This document shows positions 44,986 through 54,247 of a stretch of DNA of 64,000 nt, one piece after another. A program made the position numbers and the translations under genes. The notes beneath the pieces are model-generated. The model ran no database searches, had not been told where the DNA came from, and was given only the letters and a program-made list of their open reading frames with translations. The stretch is from Candidatus Polarisedimenticolaceae bacterium (GTDB taxonomy: Bacteria; Acidobacteriota; Polarisedimenticolia; Polarisedimenticolales; DASRJG01): positions 1-64,000 of the forward strand of contig DASVAW010000159.1 in the NCBI GenBank assembly GCA_036376135.1, given 5' to 3'. Each line of letters begins with the position of its first letter. Position 1 is the first letter of the stretch.

Positions 44986-46656
44986 ATGTCGACCAAAACA
45001 CGCACCGTCCGCGCGCGCTCCCCGCAGGCCGCCCTTTTCGGCGGCGGCGCCGTCGCCGAGGCCCCCCTCGCGCCCGCTCCCCCTCGCCCGTCCCGAACCG
45101 CGCGCACCGCCGAGAACGCAGACTCGATGGCGGCCCGGCAGCGGGACATCTCGATCGCCGAGTTCTTCACGAAGAACCGCCACCTCCTCGGGTTCGACAA
45201 CCCGCAGAAGGCGCTCCTCACGGCGGTGAAGGAGGCCGTGGACAACTCGCTCGACGCCTGCGAGGAGGCGGGGATCCTCCCCGACCTCGACGTCGAGATC
45301 CACGAGATCAGCGAGAGCCGATACCGCATCGCGATCGAGGACAACGGCCCGGGAATCGTGCGCCAGCAGATCCCGAAGATCTTCGGCAAGCTCCTCTACG
45401 GCTCGAAGTTCCATCGCCTCAAGCAGCAGCGCGGCCAGCAGGGGATCGGGATCTCGGCCGCGGGCATGTACGGGGTGCTCACGACCGGGAAACCCGTGCG
45501 GGTGATCTCGCGCGTCGGGAGGAACAAGCCCGCCCATCTCTTCGAGATCGCGATCGACACGCAGAAGAACGCTCCCGTTGTCCACAAGGACGTCGAGATC
45601 GACTGGCTGAGGGAGCACGGCACGCGCGTGGAGATCGAGATCGAAGCGGTCTACAAGAAAGGCCGCCGCTCGGTCGACGACTACGTCGAGCAGACCGCGC
45701 TCGCGAACCCGCACGTGCGCCTGAAATACGTCGCCCCGAAGGAGGAGCCGCGGATCTACGACCGGGTCACGCAGGAGCTGCCGGTCGAATCGAAGGAGAT
45801 CAAGCCGCATCCCTACGGGATCGAGCTCGGGATTCTCCTCAAGATGCTCAAGGAGACCGAAGGCAGGACGGTCCGCGCCGCGCTCCAGAGCGATTTCTCG
45901 CGCGTGAGCCTCTCGGTCGCCGACGAGATCTGCTCGGTTGCCGGAGTCTCCCCGGACACGAAGCCCGCGAAGCTCTCCCCCGCGCAGGTGGAGGCGGTAT
46001 TCCGCTCGATCCCCAAGGTCAAGATCATGGCGCCGCCGACGGCGTGCCTCTCCCCCATCGGCGAGGACCTCCTGGAAAAGGGCCTCGCGACGCGCGTGCA
46101 GGCCGACTTCGTCACCGCGGTCACGCGGCCTCCCGCCGTCTACCGCGGGAACCCGTTCCAGGTGGAGGTCGGGCTGGCCTACGGCGGGGGGCTCCCCGGC
46201 GACGAGCTGATCGAGGTCTTCCGCTTCGCGAACCGCGTCCCGCTCCAGTACCAGCAGTCCGCCTGCGCGATCTTCAAGTCGGGCCTCGCCGTCGACTGGA
46301 AGAACTACGGCCTGCAGCAGTCGAAGGGAGCGCTCCCGACCGGCCCGATGATCCTCTTCGTGCACATCGCGTCGGTGTGGGTGCCGTTCACGTCGGAATC
46401 GAAGGAGGCGGTCGCCTCGTACCCCGAGATCGTCAAGGAGTTGCGGCTGGCGCTGATGGAGGCCGGCCGGCGCCTGGGCTCGTTCGTTCGCCATCGCCGC
46501 CGGGTCGCCGACGAGGAAAAGAAGCGCTCCTACATCGAGAAGTACATCCCGCACATCGGGGACGCGCTCCAGCAGATCCTCGGCTTCAACGACGCGCACA
46601 AGAAGCGCACGATCGAGGACCTGAAGACGATCCTCGAGCGCACGCGGAAGCTGTAG
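44986..46656 (+). CDS. top6B: DNA topoisomerase VI subunit B
   Basis: The 556-aa protein is a GHKL ATPase of the type IIB topoisomerase family. After about 50 low-complexity residues come [18 protein letters not shown], the N box [14 protein letters not shown] (83-96), DNGPGI (119-124) and the lid GQQGIGIS (150-157). An H2TH-like region (about 255-325) and the transducer domain follow, with [23 protein letters not shown] and [26 protein letters not shown]. TopoVIB clamps one duplex and hydrolyses ATP while TopoVIA (Spo11-like) cuts it. No top6A is adjacent: upstream is an ABC exporter and downstream a convergent ABC-F gene. The start could also be the ATG at 45127, which would remove the tail. 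Confidence 0.93.
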   Translation: MSTKTRTVRARSPQAALFGGGAVAEAPLAPAPPRPSRTARTAENADSMAARQRDISIAEFFTKNRHLLGFDNPQKALLTAVKEAVDNSLDACEEAGILPDLDVEIHEISESRYRIAIEDNGPGIVRQQIPKIFGKLLYGSKFHRLKQQRGQQGIGISAAGMYGVLTTGKPVRVISRVGRNKPAHLFEIAIDTQKNAPVVHKDVEIDWLREHGTRVEIEIEAVYKKGRRSVDDYVEQTALANPHVRLKYVAPKEEPRIYDRVTQELPVESKEIKPHPYGIELGILLKMLKETEGRTVRAALQSDFSRVSLSVADEICSVAGVSPDTKPAKLSPAQVEAVFRSIPKVKIMAPPTACLSPIGEDLLEKGLATRVQADFVTAVTRPPAVYRGNPFQVEVGLAYGGGLPGDELIEVFRFANRVPLQYQQSACAIFKSGLAVDWKNYGLQQSKGALPTGPMILFVHIASVWVPFTSESKEAVASYPEIVKELRLALMEAGRRLGSFVRHRRRVADEEKKRSYIEKYIPHIGDALQQILGFNDAHKKRTIEDLKTILERTRKL

Positions 46657-46657
46657 C

Positions 46658-46682
46658 GAACGGAACGGGGGGCGTTCCGTTC
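46658..46682. terminator. Bidirectional terminator hairpin
   Basis: GAACGGAACG and CGTTCCGTTC form a perfect 10-bp stem with a GGGGG loop between the convergent top6B and ABC-F genes. The right arm overlaps the ABC-F stop codon. Confidence 0.6.
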
Positions 46683-48603
46683 ACAAGAGCCCTCCCGCCA
46701 CGCGCTCCCATTCGTCGTAGAGGCGGGAGAGCTTGGACTCGACCTCGGCCTTCTCGCGCCCCACGGCCTTCGCCTTCTCCGGGCTCTCGTAGACCGCGGG
46801 ATCCGTCTGGGACGCCTCGAGCTCCTTCAGGCGCGCCTCCAGCTTCGCGATCTCCCCTTCGACCGGGGCGAGCTTCGCCTCGGCGGCCTTCTTCTCGCGG
46901 TAGCGCCGGTTGCGCTCCTCCGCCTCGAGCCGCTTCGCGTCGCGCTCCGCGTCGCGGTCGCGCTTCGCGCCCCCCGCGCCGTCTTCCGCGCCCTCCGGTG
47001 CGGCCGTCGGACGTTCCAGGAAGGTGTCGTAGTCCCCGGGGTAGAGATCGATCGTCCCGTTCCCGCAGGCGGCGATCGACGTCGCGATTCGGTTGATGAA
47101 GTAGCGGTCGTGAGAGACGACCACGAGCGTGCCGCCGAACTCGTCGAGCGCCTCCTCGAGGACCTCGCGGCTGCGCAGATCGAGATGGTTGGTCGGCTCG
47201 TCGAGGAGGAGAAGGTTCGACGGGCGGATCAGCATCTTCGCGAGCGCGACCCGCGCCTTCTCCCCCCCCGACAACACGCCGACGAGCTTGTCCACGTCGT
47301 CGCCCGAGAAGAGGAAGCGGCCGAGGATCGAGCGCAACCGGGTCCGCGTGTCCTCGGAGGCGGCCTTCTCGATCTCCTCGAGCACCGTGGCCTTCGGGTC
47401 GAGCGCGTCGAGCTGGTGCTGCGCGTAGTACTGGGGGATGACGTTGTGACCGAGGTCCGCGATGCCGGCGTCGGGCTGCAGGCGCCCCGCGAGCAGCTTG
47501 AGGAGCGTGGACTTCCCCGCCCCGTTCGGCCCGACGAGCGCCACGCGGTCACCCCGGCGGAGCAGCAGGTTCGCGTCGCGGTAGACCACGCGGTCGCCGA
47601 ACGCCTTGGCCACCCCCTCGACGCGGACGGCGATGTCCCCCGAGCGAGGCGCGGGCGGGAATCCGAACCGGATCTGCGAGACCCCGCTCGGCGCCGCGAT
47701 GCGCTCGACTTTCTCGAGCGCCTTGATCCGGGACTGCACCTGCTTGGCCTTCGAGGCCTTGTATCGGAAACGCTCGATGAAGCGCTCGACGCGTGCGATC
47801 TCCTTCGCCTGCCGCTTGGCCCCTTCCTCGAGGCGCTCCTCGCGCGCGGCGCGCTCCTCGAGATAGGCGTCGTAGTTCCCGGGCCAGTGCGTGAGCTTCC
47901 CCCGCTCGAGCTCCACGATCCCCGAGACCATCCGGTTGAGGAAGTAGCGGTCGTGGGAAACGACGACGAACGCCCCCTCGTACGTCTCGAGGAACCCCTC
48001 GAGCCAGGCGATCGCCTCGAGATCGAGGTGGTTCGTCGGCTCGTCGAGGAGGAGGAGATCGGGGCGGCCGAGCAGCAATCGGGCGAGCACGACGCGCATC
48101 CGCCACCCGCCGGACAGGCGCGCGAGCGGCTCGTGGAAGCGATCCGGAGGGACACCGAGCCCGGTGAGGATCGCCCGCGCCTTCGCTTCGACCTCGTCGC
48201 CTCCCATCGCCTCGAATCGGTGGCGCGCGTCGCCGTAGGACGCCGTCGCGCGCGCGAGATCGGGATCCCCCGGCCCGAGAGAGGCCATCCGTCGCTCGAG
48301 CGATTCGAGCTCCTCCTCGATGCGACGCAGCTCTCCGAATCCGTCGAGCACCGTGGCGAGCACGCTGCCGTCCGCGAAAGTCTCGACCTCCTGTGGGAGA
48401 TAACCGACGGTGACGGTGCCGGCCCGGTGGACCTCCCCCGCGTCGGGGGTCTCCTGACCCGCGAGGATCCGCAGCAGGGTGGTCTTTCCGGCGCCGTTGG
48501 GGCCGACGAATCCCAGGCGCGCGGCGCGCGGGATCAGCCACGTCAACCCGTCGAAGAGGACGCGGGGCCCGTGCCGTCGCTGGATGCCGGCGAGCTGGAT
48601 CAC
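46681..48603 (-). CDS. ABC-F family ATPase
   Basis: The 640-aa protein has two nucleotide-binding domains without membrane helices. The first has GPNGAGKTTLLRI, LSGGWRMRV and LLLLDEPTNHLDLEA. The second has GPNGAGKSTLLKL, LSGGEKARV and LLLLDEPTNHLD. An interdomain linker rich in charged helices lies at about 235-310 and a coiled C-terminal tail at 545-640. The layout matches Uup/EttA-like ABC-F proteins that act on ribosomes. The GTG start overlaps the stop of the phospholipase-D gene by four bases. Confidence 0.93.
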   Translation of the reverse strand: MIQLAGIQRRHGPRVLFDGLTWLIPRAARLGFVGPNGAGKTTLLRILAGQETPDAGEVHRAGTVTVGYLPQEVETFADGSVLATVLDGFGELRRIEEELESLERRMASLGPGDPDLARATASYGDARHRFEAMGGDEVEAKARAILTGLGVPPDRFHEPLARLSGGWRMRVVLARLLLGRPDLLLLDEPTNHLDLEAIAWLEGFLETYEGAFVVVSHDRYFLNRMVSGIVELERGKLTHWPGNYDAYLEERAAREERLEEGAKRQAKEIARVERFIERFRYKASKAKQVQSRIKALEKVERIAAPSGVSQIRFGFPPAPRSGDIAVRVEGVAKAFGDRVVYRDANLLLRRGDRVALVGPNGAGKSTLLKLLAGRLQPDAGIADLGHNVIPQYYAQHQLDALDPKATVLEEIEKAASEDTRTRLRSILGRFLFSGDDVDKLVGVLSGGEKARVALAKMLIRPSNLLLLDEPTNHLDLRSREVLEEALDEFGGTLVVVSHDRYFINRIATSIAACGNGTIDLYPGDYDTFLERPTAAPEGAEDGAGGAKRDRDAERDAKRLEAEERNRRYREKKAAEAKLAPVEGEIAKLEARLKELEASQTDPAVYESPEKAKAVGREKAEVESKLSRLYDEWERVAGGLL

Positions 48604-49802
48604 AGCCAGTACCGTAGCAGCGTCGCCACGCGCTCCCGGAGCCGCTCCGCGGTGCCCCGCGCGCGCCACACCGCGAGCTCGATCGACTCCGCCGCGTCGA
48701 AATCCCGCTCGAGCCCCTCACTCGCGACGCGCGCCGCCTCCCGGTCGAAGACGCTGACCGAGACCTCGAGGTTGTGCCGGTAGGAGCGGTAGTCGAGGTT
48801 CGCCGAGCCGGTCACGACGATCTCGTCGTCGAACACCGCGGCCTTCGCGTGGAGGACCGGCCCTCGGTGCTCGCGAATGCGGATCCCGGCCTCGAGCAGC
48901 GCCCCGTACGTCGCGCGACTCGCCCACCGCACGAGCGGGACGTCGGTGGCCCCCGGGAGGAGCAGATCCACGCGAACCCCCGCTCGAGCCGCCCGCACCA
49001 GTTGGCGGCGCAGCGGCGCCTCGGGAACGAAGTACGCGTTGGCCACGAGCACGCGTCGCCGGGCCTGGGCGAGGGTGGCGAGGTGGCTGTGCCGGAGCTT
49101 CCGGCGTCCGAGAAGTCCGCGCCCTCCCACGAACTGCACGCCCGCTCGGCCGCGATCCGGGGAGGCCACCGCGAGCCCCGCGGGCCCCTGCAGGTCCCCT
49201 CCCGCGCGAGCCCAGGTGCCCAGGAACAGCCTCAGGGCATCGCGAACCGCAGGGCCCTCGACGCGCACGGAGAGGTCCCGCCAGGCGGAAGCCCCCGCGA
49301 ACTCGTCGGAGTAGGGCTCCGCGACGTTCATCCCGCCGGCGAAGACGACCTCGCCGTCGACGAGCACGAGCTTGCGATGATCGCGGCGATTGGGAAACCA
49401 CCGCTGCGTCCAGGGGAGGAGCGGGTGGTACCAGACCACTTCGGCGCCCGCAGCGGTCAGAATCCGCTCGATGCCCGTGCTCCCGAGACTGCCGAAGGCG
49501 TCGAGGATCACGAACGCAGGCACTCCGGCGCGAACGCGTTCGGCGACGGCCTCCGCGACCCGTCGCCCGAGTCGGTCGTCGGCCCACGTGTACATCTCGA
49601 TGGCGATCCCGCGATGCGCCGCCGCGATCGCGCGCTCGATGGAGTCGAAGGCGTCACGACCCCGGTGGAAGACCTCCACGCGATTGCCGTACGCGATGCG
49701 CGCGCCCGTCCAGTCCTCGAGGGCCCTCAGGCGCCGGAGGCGCCAGAGGACCCCGGGGCGGGCGAGCAGCGCTCGGACGCGCCGGAAGGGGGAATCGGGC
49801 AT
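48600..49802 (-). CDS. Phospholipase D family protein, cardiolipin-synthase-like
   Basis: The 400-aa protein has two HKD motifs: HRKLVLVDGEVVFAGGMN and LHAKAAVFDDEIVVTGSANLD. IEMYTWADD and DLSVRVEGPAV also match bacterial cardiolipin synthases (ClsB-like). It has no N-terminal membrane helices, as in ClsB. It probably transfers phosphatidyl groups at the membrane. The ATG at 49802 has AAGAGG upstream. It is translationally coupled to the ABC-F gene. Confidence 0.9.
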   Translation of the reverse strand: MPDSPFRRVRALLARPGVLWRLRRLRALEDWTGARIAYGNRVEVFHRGRDAFDSIERAIAAAHRGIAIEMYTWADDRLGRRVAEAVAERVRAGVPAFVILDAFGSLGSTGIERILTAAGAEVVWYHPLLPWTQRWFPNRRDHRKLVLVDGEVVFAGGMNVAEPYSDEFAGASAWRDLSVRVEGPAVRDALRLFLGTWARAGGDLQGPAGLAVASPDRGRAGVQFVGGRGLLGRRKLRHSHLATLAQARRRVLVANAYFVPEAPLRRQLVRAARAGVRVDLLLPGATDVPLVRWASRATYGALLEAGIRIREHRGPVLHAKAAVFDDEIVVTGSANLDYRSYRHNLEVSVSVFDREAARVASEGLERDFDAAESIELAVWRARGTAERLRERVATLLRYWL

Positions 49803-49826
49803 CGGGACGCCTCTTCGGGGCGGCGA

Positions 49827-49855
49827 TTGGCCGCCGGGGAAGCGGGAATTATATT
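49827..49855 (+). promoter_or_regulatory. Sigma-70 promoter, near-leaderless
   Basis: TTGGCC (49827-49832) and TATATT (49850-49855) are separated by exactly 17 bases. The expected start is about 49862, two bases before the ATG at 49864. Confidence 0.6.
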
Positions 49856-49863
49856 CGGCCCCC

Positions 49864-50901
49864 ATGCGACGCTGGGCCCCGACCACTGCGCTGCTCCTGC
49901 TCGGGTTCGCCGCGCGCGCGGAGACCTTCGAGTACGCGATCGAAGTGCGTGCCGACGAGCCGGCCGCCTTCGAGATCCCCTTCGAATCCGTGTTCGCGGG
50001 TTCGGTGGCGGTCACGGCGGACTGGAAGGGGCCCCGGATCCTCTCGCTCCGCCTGGAAGGGCCGGGCGAGGGGGCGATCTGGCGGCGGTCCGGTCCATCC
50101 CCCCAGCGGATCGACGTCGACGTCGACGGCGAGCGGCTGGCCGCCGGGCGTCAGTGGAAGATCACGCTGCGGGCGCTCGCCGCGCGCGGCGAAGCCCGCG
50201 GGACCGTGAGGATCGACGTCCCCGATGCGCCGGAGGTGGTCGCCGCGCGGGAACGGGCGGCGGCGCCCCCCCCGCCACCGCCGCCGATCCCCGATCCCTG
50301 GGCGGTCGCCGCTCGACCACCCGAAGGGGCGGAGCCGCGGCTCGTCGCGCTCTACCGGAATGTCGAAGGACTGCGGGCCGCGATCTACGGCGACGATCCA
50401 TTCCACGTCCTGGATGCCTGCGACTGGCAGAACGACCTGGCGCGGTGGCTGACGGCGCGACGCGACGCCCTCGCCGGCGGGGGGTCCCCTCCGGCTCCCG
50501 AGACGCTCCGGTTCCTGAAGGATCTCGCGGCGGCGATCGACGACGTGGAGTCGCTGCGCACCACGCGAGACCCGATTCTCGGCGGCCCGGCACCCGAGGA
50601 TCCGCTCCGTCGGCGCGCCTGGCTCGCGGCGCGCAGGGAGGCCCTCGCCCCCTACGAGCGCGACCTCGACCGGCTCGCGGAGGCGACGCGCGGCAACTTC
50701 CTCCCGGAGCTCGAGCCCGAGAGCTGGCCCGGGCGCCTCGTGGCATGCCTGACCGGGTGCCAGCGCCACTTCGAGGCGCGCTCACGCGAGGGGAACGACG
50801 CTGCGGGAGGAGAGCAGACCGACGCGCAATGGCCTCGCATCCTGCGCTCGGGCGAGGCGCTGAGAAGCCTGGCGAGGTGGCTCCCGCCTCCGGCTCCTTG
50901 A
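49864..50901 (+). CDS. Secreted hypothetical protein
   Basis: The 345-aa product begins with a signal peptide (MRRWAPTTALLLLGFAARA). A small beta-sandwich region (about 20-120) follows, then a proline run (PPPPPPPIPDP, about 138), then a helical domain (about 150-340) without known motifs. It is probably periplasmic or surface-exposed. It lies between the divergent phospholipase-D gene and the DUF362 gene. Function unknown. Confidence 0.7.
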   Translation: MRRWAPTTALLLLGFAARAETFEYAIEVRADEPAAFEIPFESVFAGSVAVTADWKGPRILSLRLEGPGEGAIWRRSGPSPQRIDVDVDGERLAAGRQWKITLRALAARGEARGTVRIDVPDAPEVVAARERAAAPPPPPPPIPDPWAVAARPPEGAEPRLVALYRNVEGLRAAIYGDDPFHVLDACDWQNDLARWLTARRDALAGGGSPPAPETLRFLKDLAAAIDDVESLRTTRDPILGGPAPEDPLRRRAWLAARREALAPYERDLDRLAEATRGNFLPELEPESWPGRLVACLTGCQRHFEARSREGNDAAGGEQTDAQWPRILRSGEALRSLARWLPPPAP

Positions 50902-50948
50902 CGGCGCTCCCGCCTCCCGTACACTCCCCTTCCCGTTGGAGGCCCGCC

Positions 50949-52091
50949 ATGAAGAGCCAAGTCGCGGCGCTGCGCGTCGCCCCGGAGACGATCCTCGAGC
51001 AGATCGATCGCCTGTGCGGCCTCGCCGGCATGGAACGGACGCTCGCGCGCGGGGCCACGACGATCCTCAAGGACAACATCTCGTGGCACTTCCCTTTCCC
51101 GGGCGCGAACACGACGCCCTGGCAACTCGAGGGAACGATCCGTGCGTTGCGCGCTCGCGGGCTTCGTGACCTGACGTGCGTGCAGAACCAGACGGTCGTC
51201 ACCGACGCGTTCAAGGGGGAGGACCTCAACCGTTACGTCCCGATCCTCGAGCGGTACGGCGTCCCGATCCTCTACAACTTCCGCGAGTCGGACATGAAGT
51301 GGATGGAGTTCCGGCCGAAGCGGAAGCTGCACGTCCTCGACTCGATCTTCCCCGAGGGAATCCGGATCCCGGAGTACTTTCCCGGCAAGAACATCGTCCA
51401 TCTCCCGACGGTGAAGTGTCACATCTACACGACGACGACGGGCGCGATGAAGAACGCCTTCGGCGGCCTGCTCCACAATCATCGCCACTACACGCACTCG
51501 TGGATCCACCGGACGCTCGTCGACCTGCTGGCCATCCAGCAGGAGATCCACCCGGGGATCTTCGCGGTGATGGACGGGACGACCGCGGGGAACGGCCCGG
51601 GGCCGCGCACGATGTTCCCCGAGATCAAGAACGTCATGCTCGCCTCGTCCGACCAGACGGCGATCGACGCGGTGGCGGCGAAGATGATGGGCTTCGACCC
51701 GATGTCCATCGAGTACATCCGGGTCGCGCACGAGGACGGCCTGGGCGTCGGCGATCCGAGAGACATCGAGATCGTCGGCGACGCGGACCTCGGGAACGAG
51801 TCCTGGGGTTTCCGCGTCGGCGACAACGGGGCGAGCCTCGTCGGCGACCTGCTCTGGTTCTCCCCGCTCAAGCGATTCCAGAAGCTGTTCTTCCGGACCC
51901 CGCTCGTGCACGCGTTCATCTTCGGCTCCGAGGCGTACCACGATTACTACCGGTGGCCGTTGAAGGACCGGAAGACCTTCGAGTCGTGGCGGGACTCGAC
52001 GGCTTGGGGCGGCTTGTTCCAGAAGTACGAGCGGGGTCCCCTCGGCGACCCCGAAGGCCCGCGCCCCACCGCGACGGCTTCCGGAGCCTGA
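50949..52091 (+). CDS. DUF362 domain protein
   Basis: The 380-aa protein matches DUF362: ILKDNISWHFPFPGANTTPWQ at the start, HLPTVKCHIYTTTTGAMKNAFG, FAVMDGTTAGNGPGPRTM and ASSDQTAIDAVAAKMMG. DUF362 proteins are often linked to Fe-S clusters or ferredoxin domains, but no CxxCxxC group is present here. The function of the family is not known. GGAGG precedes the ATG. The gene ends ahead of an AT-rich stretch. Confidence 0.88.
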   Translation: MKSQVAALRVAPETILEQIDRLCGLAGMERTLARGATTILKDNISWHFPFPGANTTPWQLEGTIRALRARGLRDLTCVQNQTVVTDAFKGEDLNRYVPILERYGVPILYNFRESDMKWMEFRPKRKLHVLDSIFPEGIRIPEYFPGKNIVHLPTVKCHIYTTTTGAMKNAFGGLLHNHRHYTHSWIHRTLVDLLAIQQEIHPGIFAVMDGTTAGNGPGPRTMFPEIKNVMLASSDQTAIDAVAAKMMGFDPMSIEYIRVAHEDGLGVGDPRDIEIVGDADLGNESWGFRVGDNGASLVGDLLWFSPLKRFQKLFFRTPLVHAFIFGSEAYHDYYRWPLKDRKTFESWRDSTAWGGLFQKYERGPLGDPEGPRPTATASGA

Positions 52092-52195
52092 TCGCGGCAG
52101 AACGGCCCCACACCTTCAGAGTTGGATTCGAGACGAGTTCAAGTTGGTTTTCTGAAGGTTGTCGGCGGGTCTTTGGGCGAGTACCCCGGAGGAAT

Positions 52196-52224
52196 TTGGC
52201 TAATTATCGACCAAACGCTATACA
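52196..52224 (+). promoter_or_regulatory. Promoter of the DUF11 locus in an AT-rich stretch
   Basis: TTGGCT (52196-52201) and TATACA (52219-52224) have a 17-base spacer. The surrounding 52190-52285 is far more AT-rich than anything else in the window and includes TATAAA and TATATAGAAT boxes that could be further -10 elements. An inverted repeat CCTTCAGA/TCTGAAGG lies upstream at 52113-52158. Confidence 0.55.
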
Positions 52225-52282
52225 TATAAATACTCTGTATCGTGACTATATAGAATTTGCCTAGTAAATAGTTGTCCATAGA

Positions 52283-53686
52283 TTGCGAAACCGTGTGGGA
52301 GGCAACCCGACGGTTTTCGCACTCGGGGCGGCGGCGATTCTCGCCGTCGCCACCCTTGCGCCCTGCGAGGCCGCCGTGCTGAGGACGATCGCCGTCGACG
52401 GCGATCTCTCGGACTGGTCGGAGGTCCGCTCCGACCCTTACCAACGTTCGCTGGACGGTCCCGCGGGGGCGCTCGTCGACCGCGACGCACCCGTTCCCAC
52501 CACCGGAAGAGACCTCACCGAGTTCGCGTGGACGTGGGACGCGACCCACCTGTTCCTGTACACCGCGCGAGCCGGAAGCGACAACAACCAGCAACGCTTC
52601 TGGTACTACATCGACATCGACGAGGACGGGCGCCAGGAAGCGGCGGAGCCCGTCGTGCTCGTGCAGTGGTTCGGCTCCTCCCGCCGCACCGACGTCTCGC
52701 TCTACCGCTACCTCCCCGCCTCCGCGGGAGGCGATCCTCTCGGCAGCCCCGCCGGATTCGCCGACGGCTGGGACATGCCCGGTGGCGTCCAACTCGTGCG
52801 ATTCGTCGAGAGCGGCTACGGCGGCGAATCGACCGGCCGGCGCATGGAGTCGCGCGTGGCGTGGAGCGAGCTCGGCGTGCCGCCCGGCACGCCGCTCCGC
52901 TTTCACGTCGCCACCTCCGCGAGCACGAACCTCCCCTCGCAGATCCACGACAACATGGGCGGCCCCGGGGGTCTCGTCGGCTGGACCCGCGTCGCGGGCG
53001 TGACGCTCGAACCCGACCGCACGGGGACCGTGTCGGTCGGGGGACGGGTGGCGTACGCCCACACCCTCACGAATACGAGCCTCGCGAGCGATACGTTCAC
53101 GCTCACCTGGGCCGGCACCGGCACGCTCGTCCCGACGTCCGTCGCGTGGCATCGCGACACCGACGCGGACGGCGTCCTCGACGCCGGCGAGCCGGCGGTC
53201 GTCTCCTCGGGACCGGTCGCCGCGGGCGCGTCGATCGCGCTGCTGCTCGTGGTCGACACGCCCGCGGCAGCGACGGACGGCCAGGCCGCGACGTTCACCG
53301 GGCGGTCGACCTCCGCGGCCTCGCCCACGACCTTCGACGTCGTCGTCGACACCGTCACGGTGGCCACGCCGCTCGTGACGCTCGTGAAGTCGGTGGACCG
53401 CGCGGTCGCAGCCCCGGGCGAGACCGTCGCCTATACGCTCACCTACACCGGCGGCGGATCGGCCGCCGCGTACTCCGTCACCGTGACCGACCCGGTCCCC
53501 GCCGGCACCGCCTACGTGCCGGGATCCGCGACGGGCCCGGGCGCTTCGGTGACCTTCAGCCGCGACGGCGGCGCCTCGTACGGCGCCTCCGACGCCCCCC
53601 CGGTGACCCACGTCCGCTTCACGCTCGCCGCCCCCCTGGCGCCGGGCGCGACGGGCTCCGTGTCGTTCCGCGTGACCGTGCAATGA
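52283..53686 (+). CDS. Secreted DUF11 surface protein 1
   Basis: About 467 aa from a TTG at 52283; a GTG at 52295 would also serve, and neither has a Shine-Dalgarno. A signal peptide (FALGAAAILAVATLAPCEA) is followed by a carbohydrate-binding-like beta-domain (about 35-235, LRTIAVDGDLSDW...). A TSP3/dockerin-like Ca loop in DTDADGVLDAGEP (about 292) comes next, and a C-terminal DUF11 domain (about 370-467). The protein stops on the final DUF11 strand (VSFRVTVQ). It should be exported across the inner membrane and assembled at the surface; it has no enzyme motif. It is first of four DUF11 genes. Confidence 0.78.
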   Translation: MRNRVGGNPTVFALGAAAILAVATLAPCEAAVLRTIAVDGDLSDWSEVRSDPYQRSLDGPAGALVDRDAPVPTTGRDLTEFAWTWDATHLFLYTARAGSDNNQQRFWYYIDIDEDGRQEAAEPVVLVQWFGSSRRTDVSLYRYLPASAGGDPLGSPAGFADGWDMPGGVQLVRFVESGYGGESTGRRMESRVAWSELGVPPGTPLRFHVATSASTNLPSQIHDNMGGPGGLVGWTRVAGVTLEPDRTGTVSVGGRVAYAHTLTNTSLASDTFTLTWAGTGTLVPTSVAWHRDTDADGVLDAGEPAVVSSGPVAAGASIALLLVVDTPAAATDGQAATFTGRSTSAASPTTFDVVVDTVTVATPLVTLVKSVDRAVAAPGETVAYTLTYTGGGSAAAYSVTVTDPVPAGTAYVPGSATGPGASVTFSRDGGASYGASDAPPVTHVRFTLAAPLAPGATGSVSFRVTVQ

Positions 53687-53709
53687 CGAAATCGCAGAGG
53701 AGGGACCCG

Positions 53710-54210
53710 ATGAAGATCCGGTATGCGTTCCTGGCCGCGGCGCTCGGGGCCGCCGCCACCGTCGCCCTCGCGACCGCGGGCTCCCCGCGGCTCGAGGTGC
53801 ACGTGCGCGTCGAGCGCGAGGTCGTGAAGGACGACCCGTCGGGGCGCCGCATCGTGCACCGCGAGCCCGTGGGGGTCGCGACGCCGGGGGATACGCTCGT
53901 CTACACGCTCGAGGCCCGCAATGCCGGCGACGCAAACGCCGTGGGGGCGAATCTCGACGACCCCATCCCGGAGGGAACCACGCTCGTGGTCGACTCGGTC
54001 GACCGCGCGGGCGCCTCGCTCTCCGCGAGCCTCGACGGCGCGAAGACCTGGGTCGCCTTCCCCGCCACCCTCGAGCGCCGCGCCGACGACGGGACCGTCA
54101 CCCGCGTCCCCGCGCCCGCCGAGGCCTACACCCACCTTCGCTGGTCCCTGCCGGGCGCGATCGCGCCTGGGGAGAGCCGAAACGTCTCGTTCAAGGTCCG
54201 GATCCGCTAG
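53710..54210 (+). CDS. Secreted DUF11 surface protein 2
   Basis: The 166-aa protein has a signal peptide (MKIRYAFLAAALGAAATVALATAG), a short linker with VHVRVEREVVKDDPSGRR, and one DUF11 domain (about 55-166, TPGDTLVYTLEARNAGDA). It ends NVSFKVRIR, the same terminal strand as its neighbours. AGAGGAGGG precedes the ATG. It is the smallest unit of the locus and may be a subunit that pairs with or caps the others. Confidence 0.78.
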   Translation: MKIRYAFLAAALGAAATVALATAGSPRLEVHVRVEREVVKDDPSGRRIVHREPVGVATPGDTLVYTLEARNAGDANAVGANLDDPIPEGTTLVVDSVDRAGASLSASLDGAKTWVAFPATLERRADDGTVTRVPAPAEAYTHLRWSLPGAIAPGESRNVSFKVRIR

Positions 54211-54247
54211 GCAGCGAGAGTCCGAGAGGAGAGGAGAAGAGAATCCC

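Noticed and set aside
44986-46656. GyrB, MutL or Hsp90 for the GHKL protein
   Set aside because: The [18 protein letters not shown] opening and the [14 protein letters not shown] transducer end are TopoVIB-type; no Toprim domain follows.
48774-50948. Upstream extension of the DUF362 frame
   Set aside because: It runs antisense to the phospholipase-D gene and out of frame with the secreted hypothetical; DUF362 text starts at 50949.
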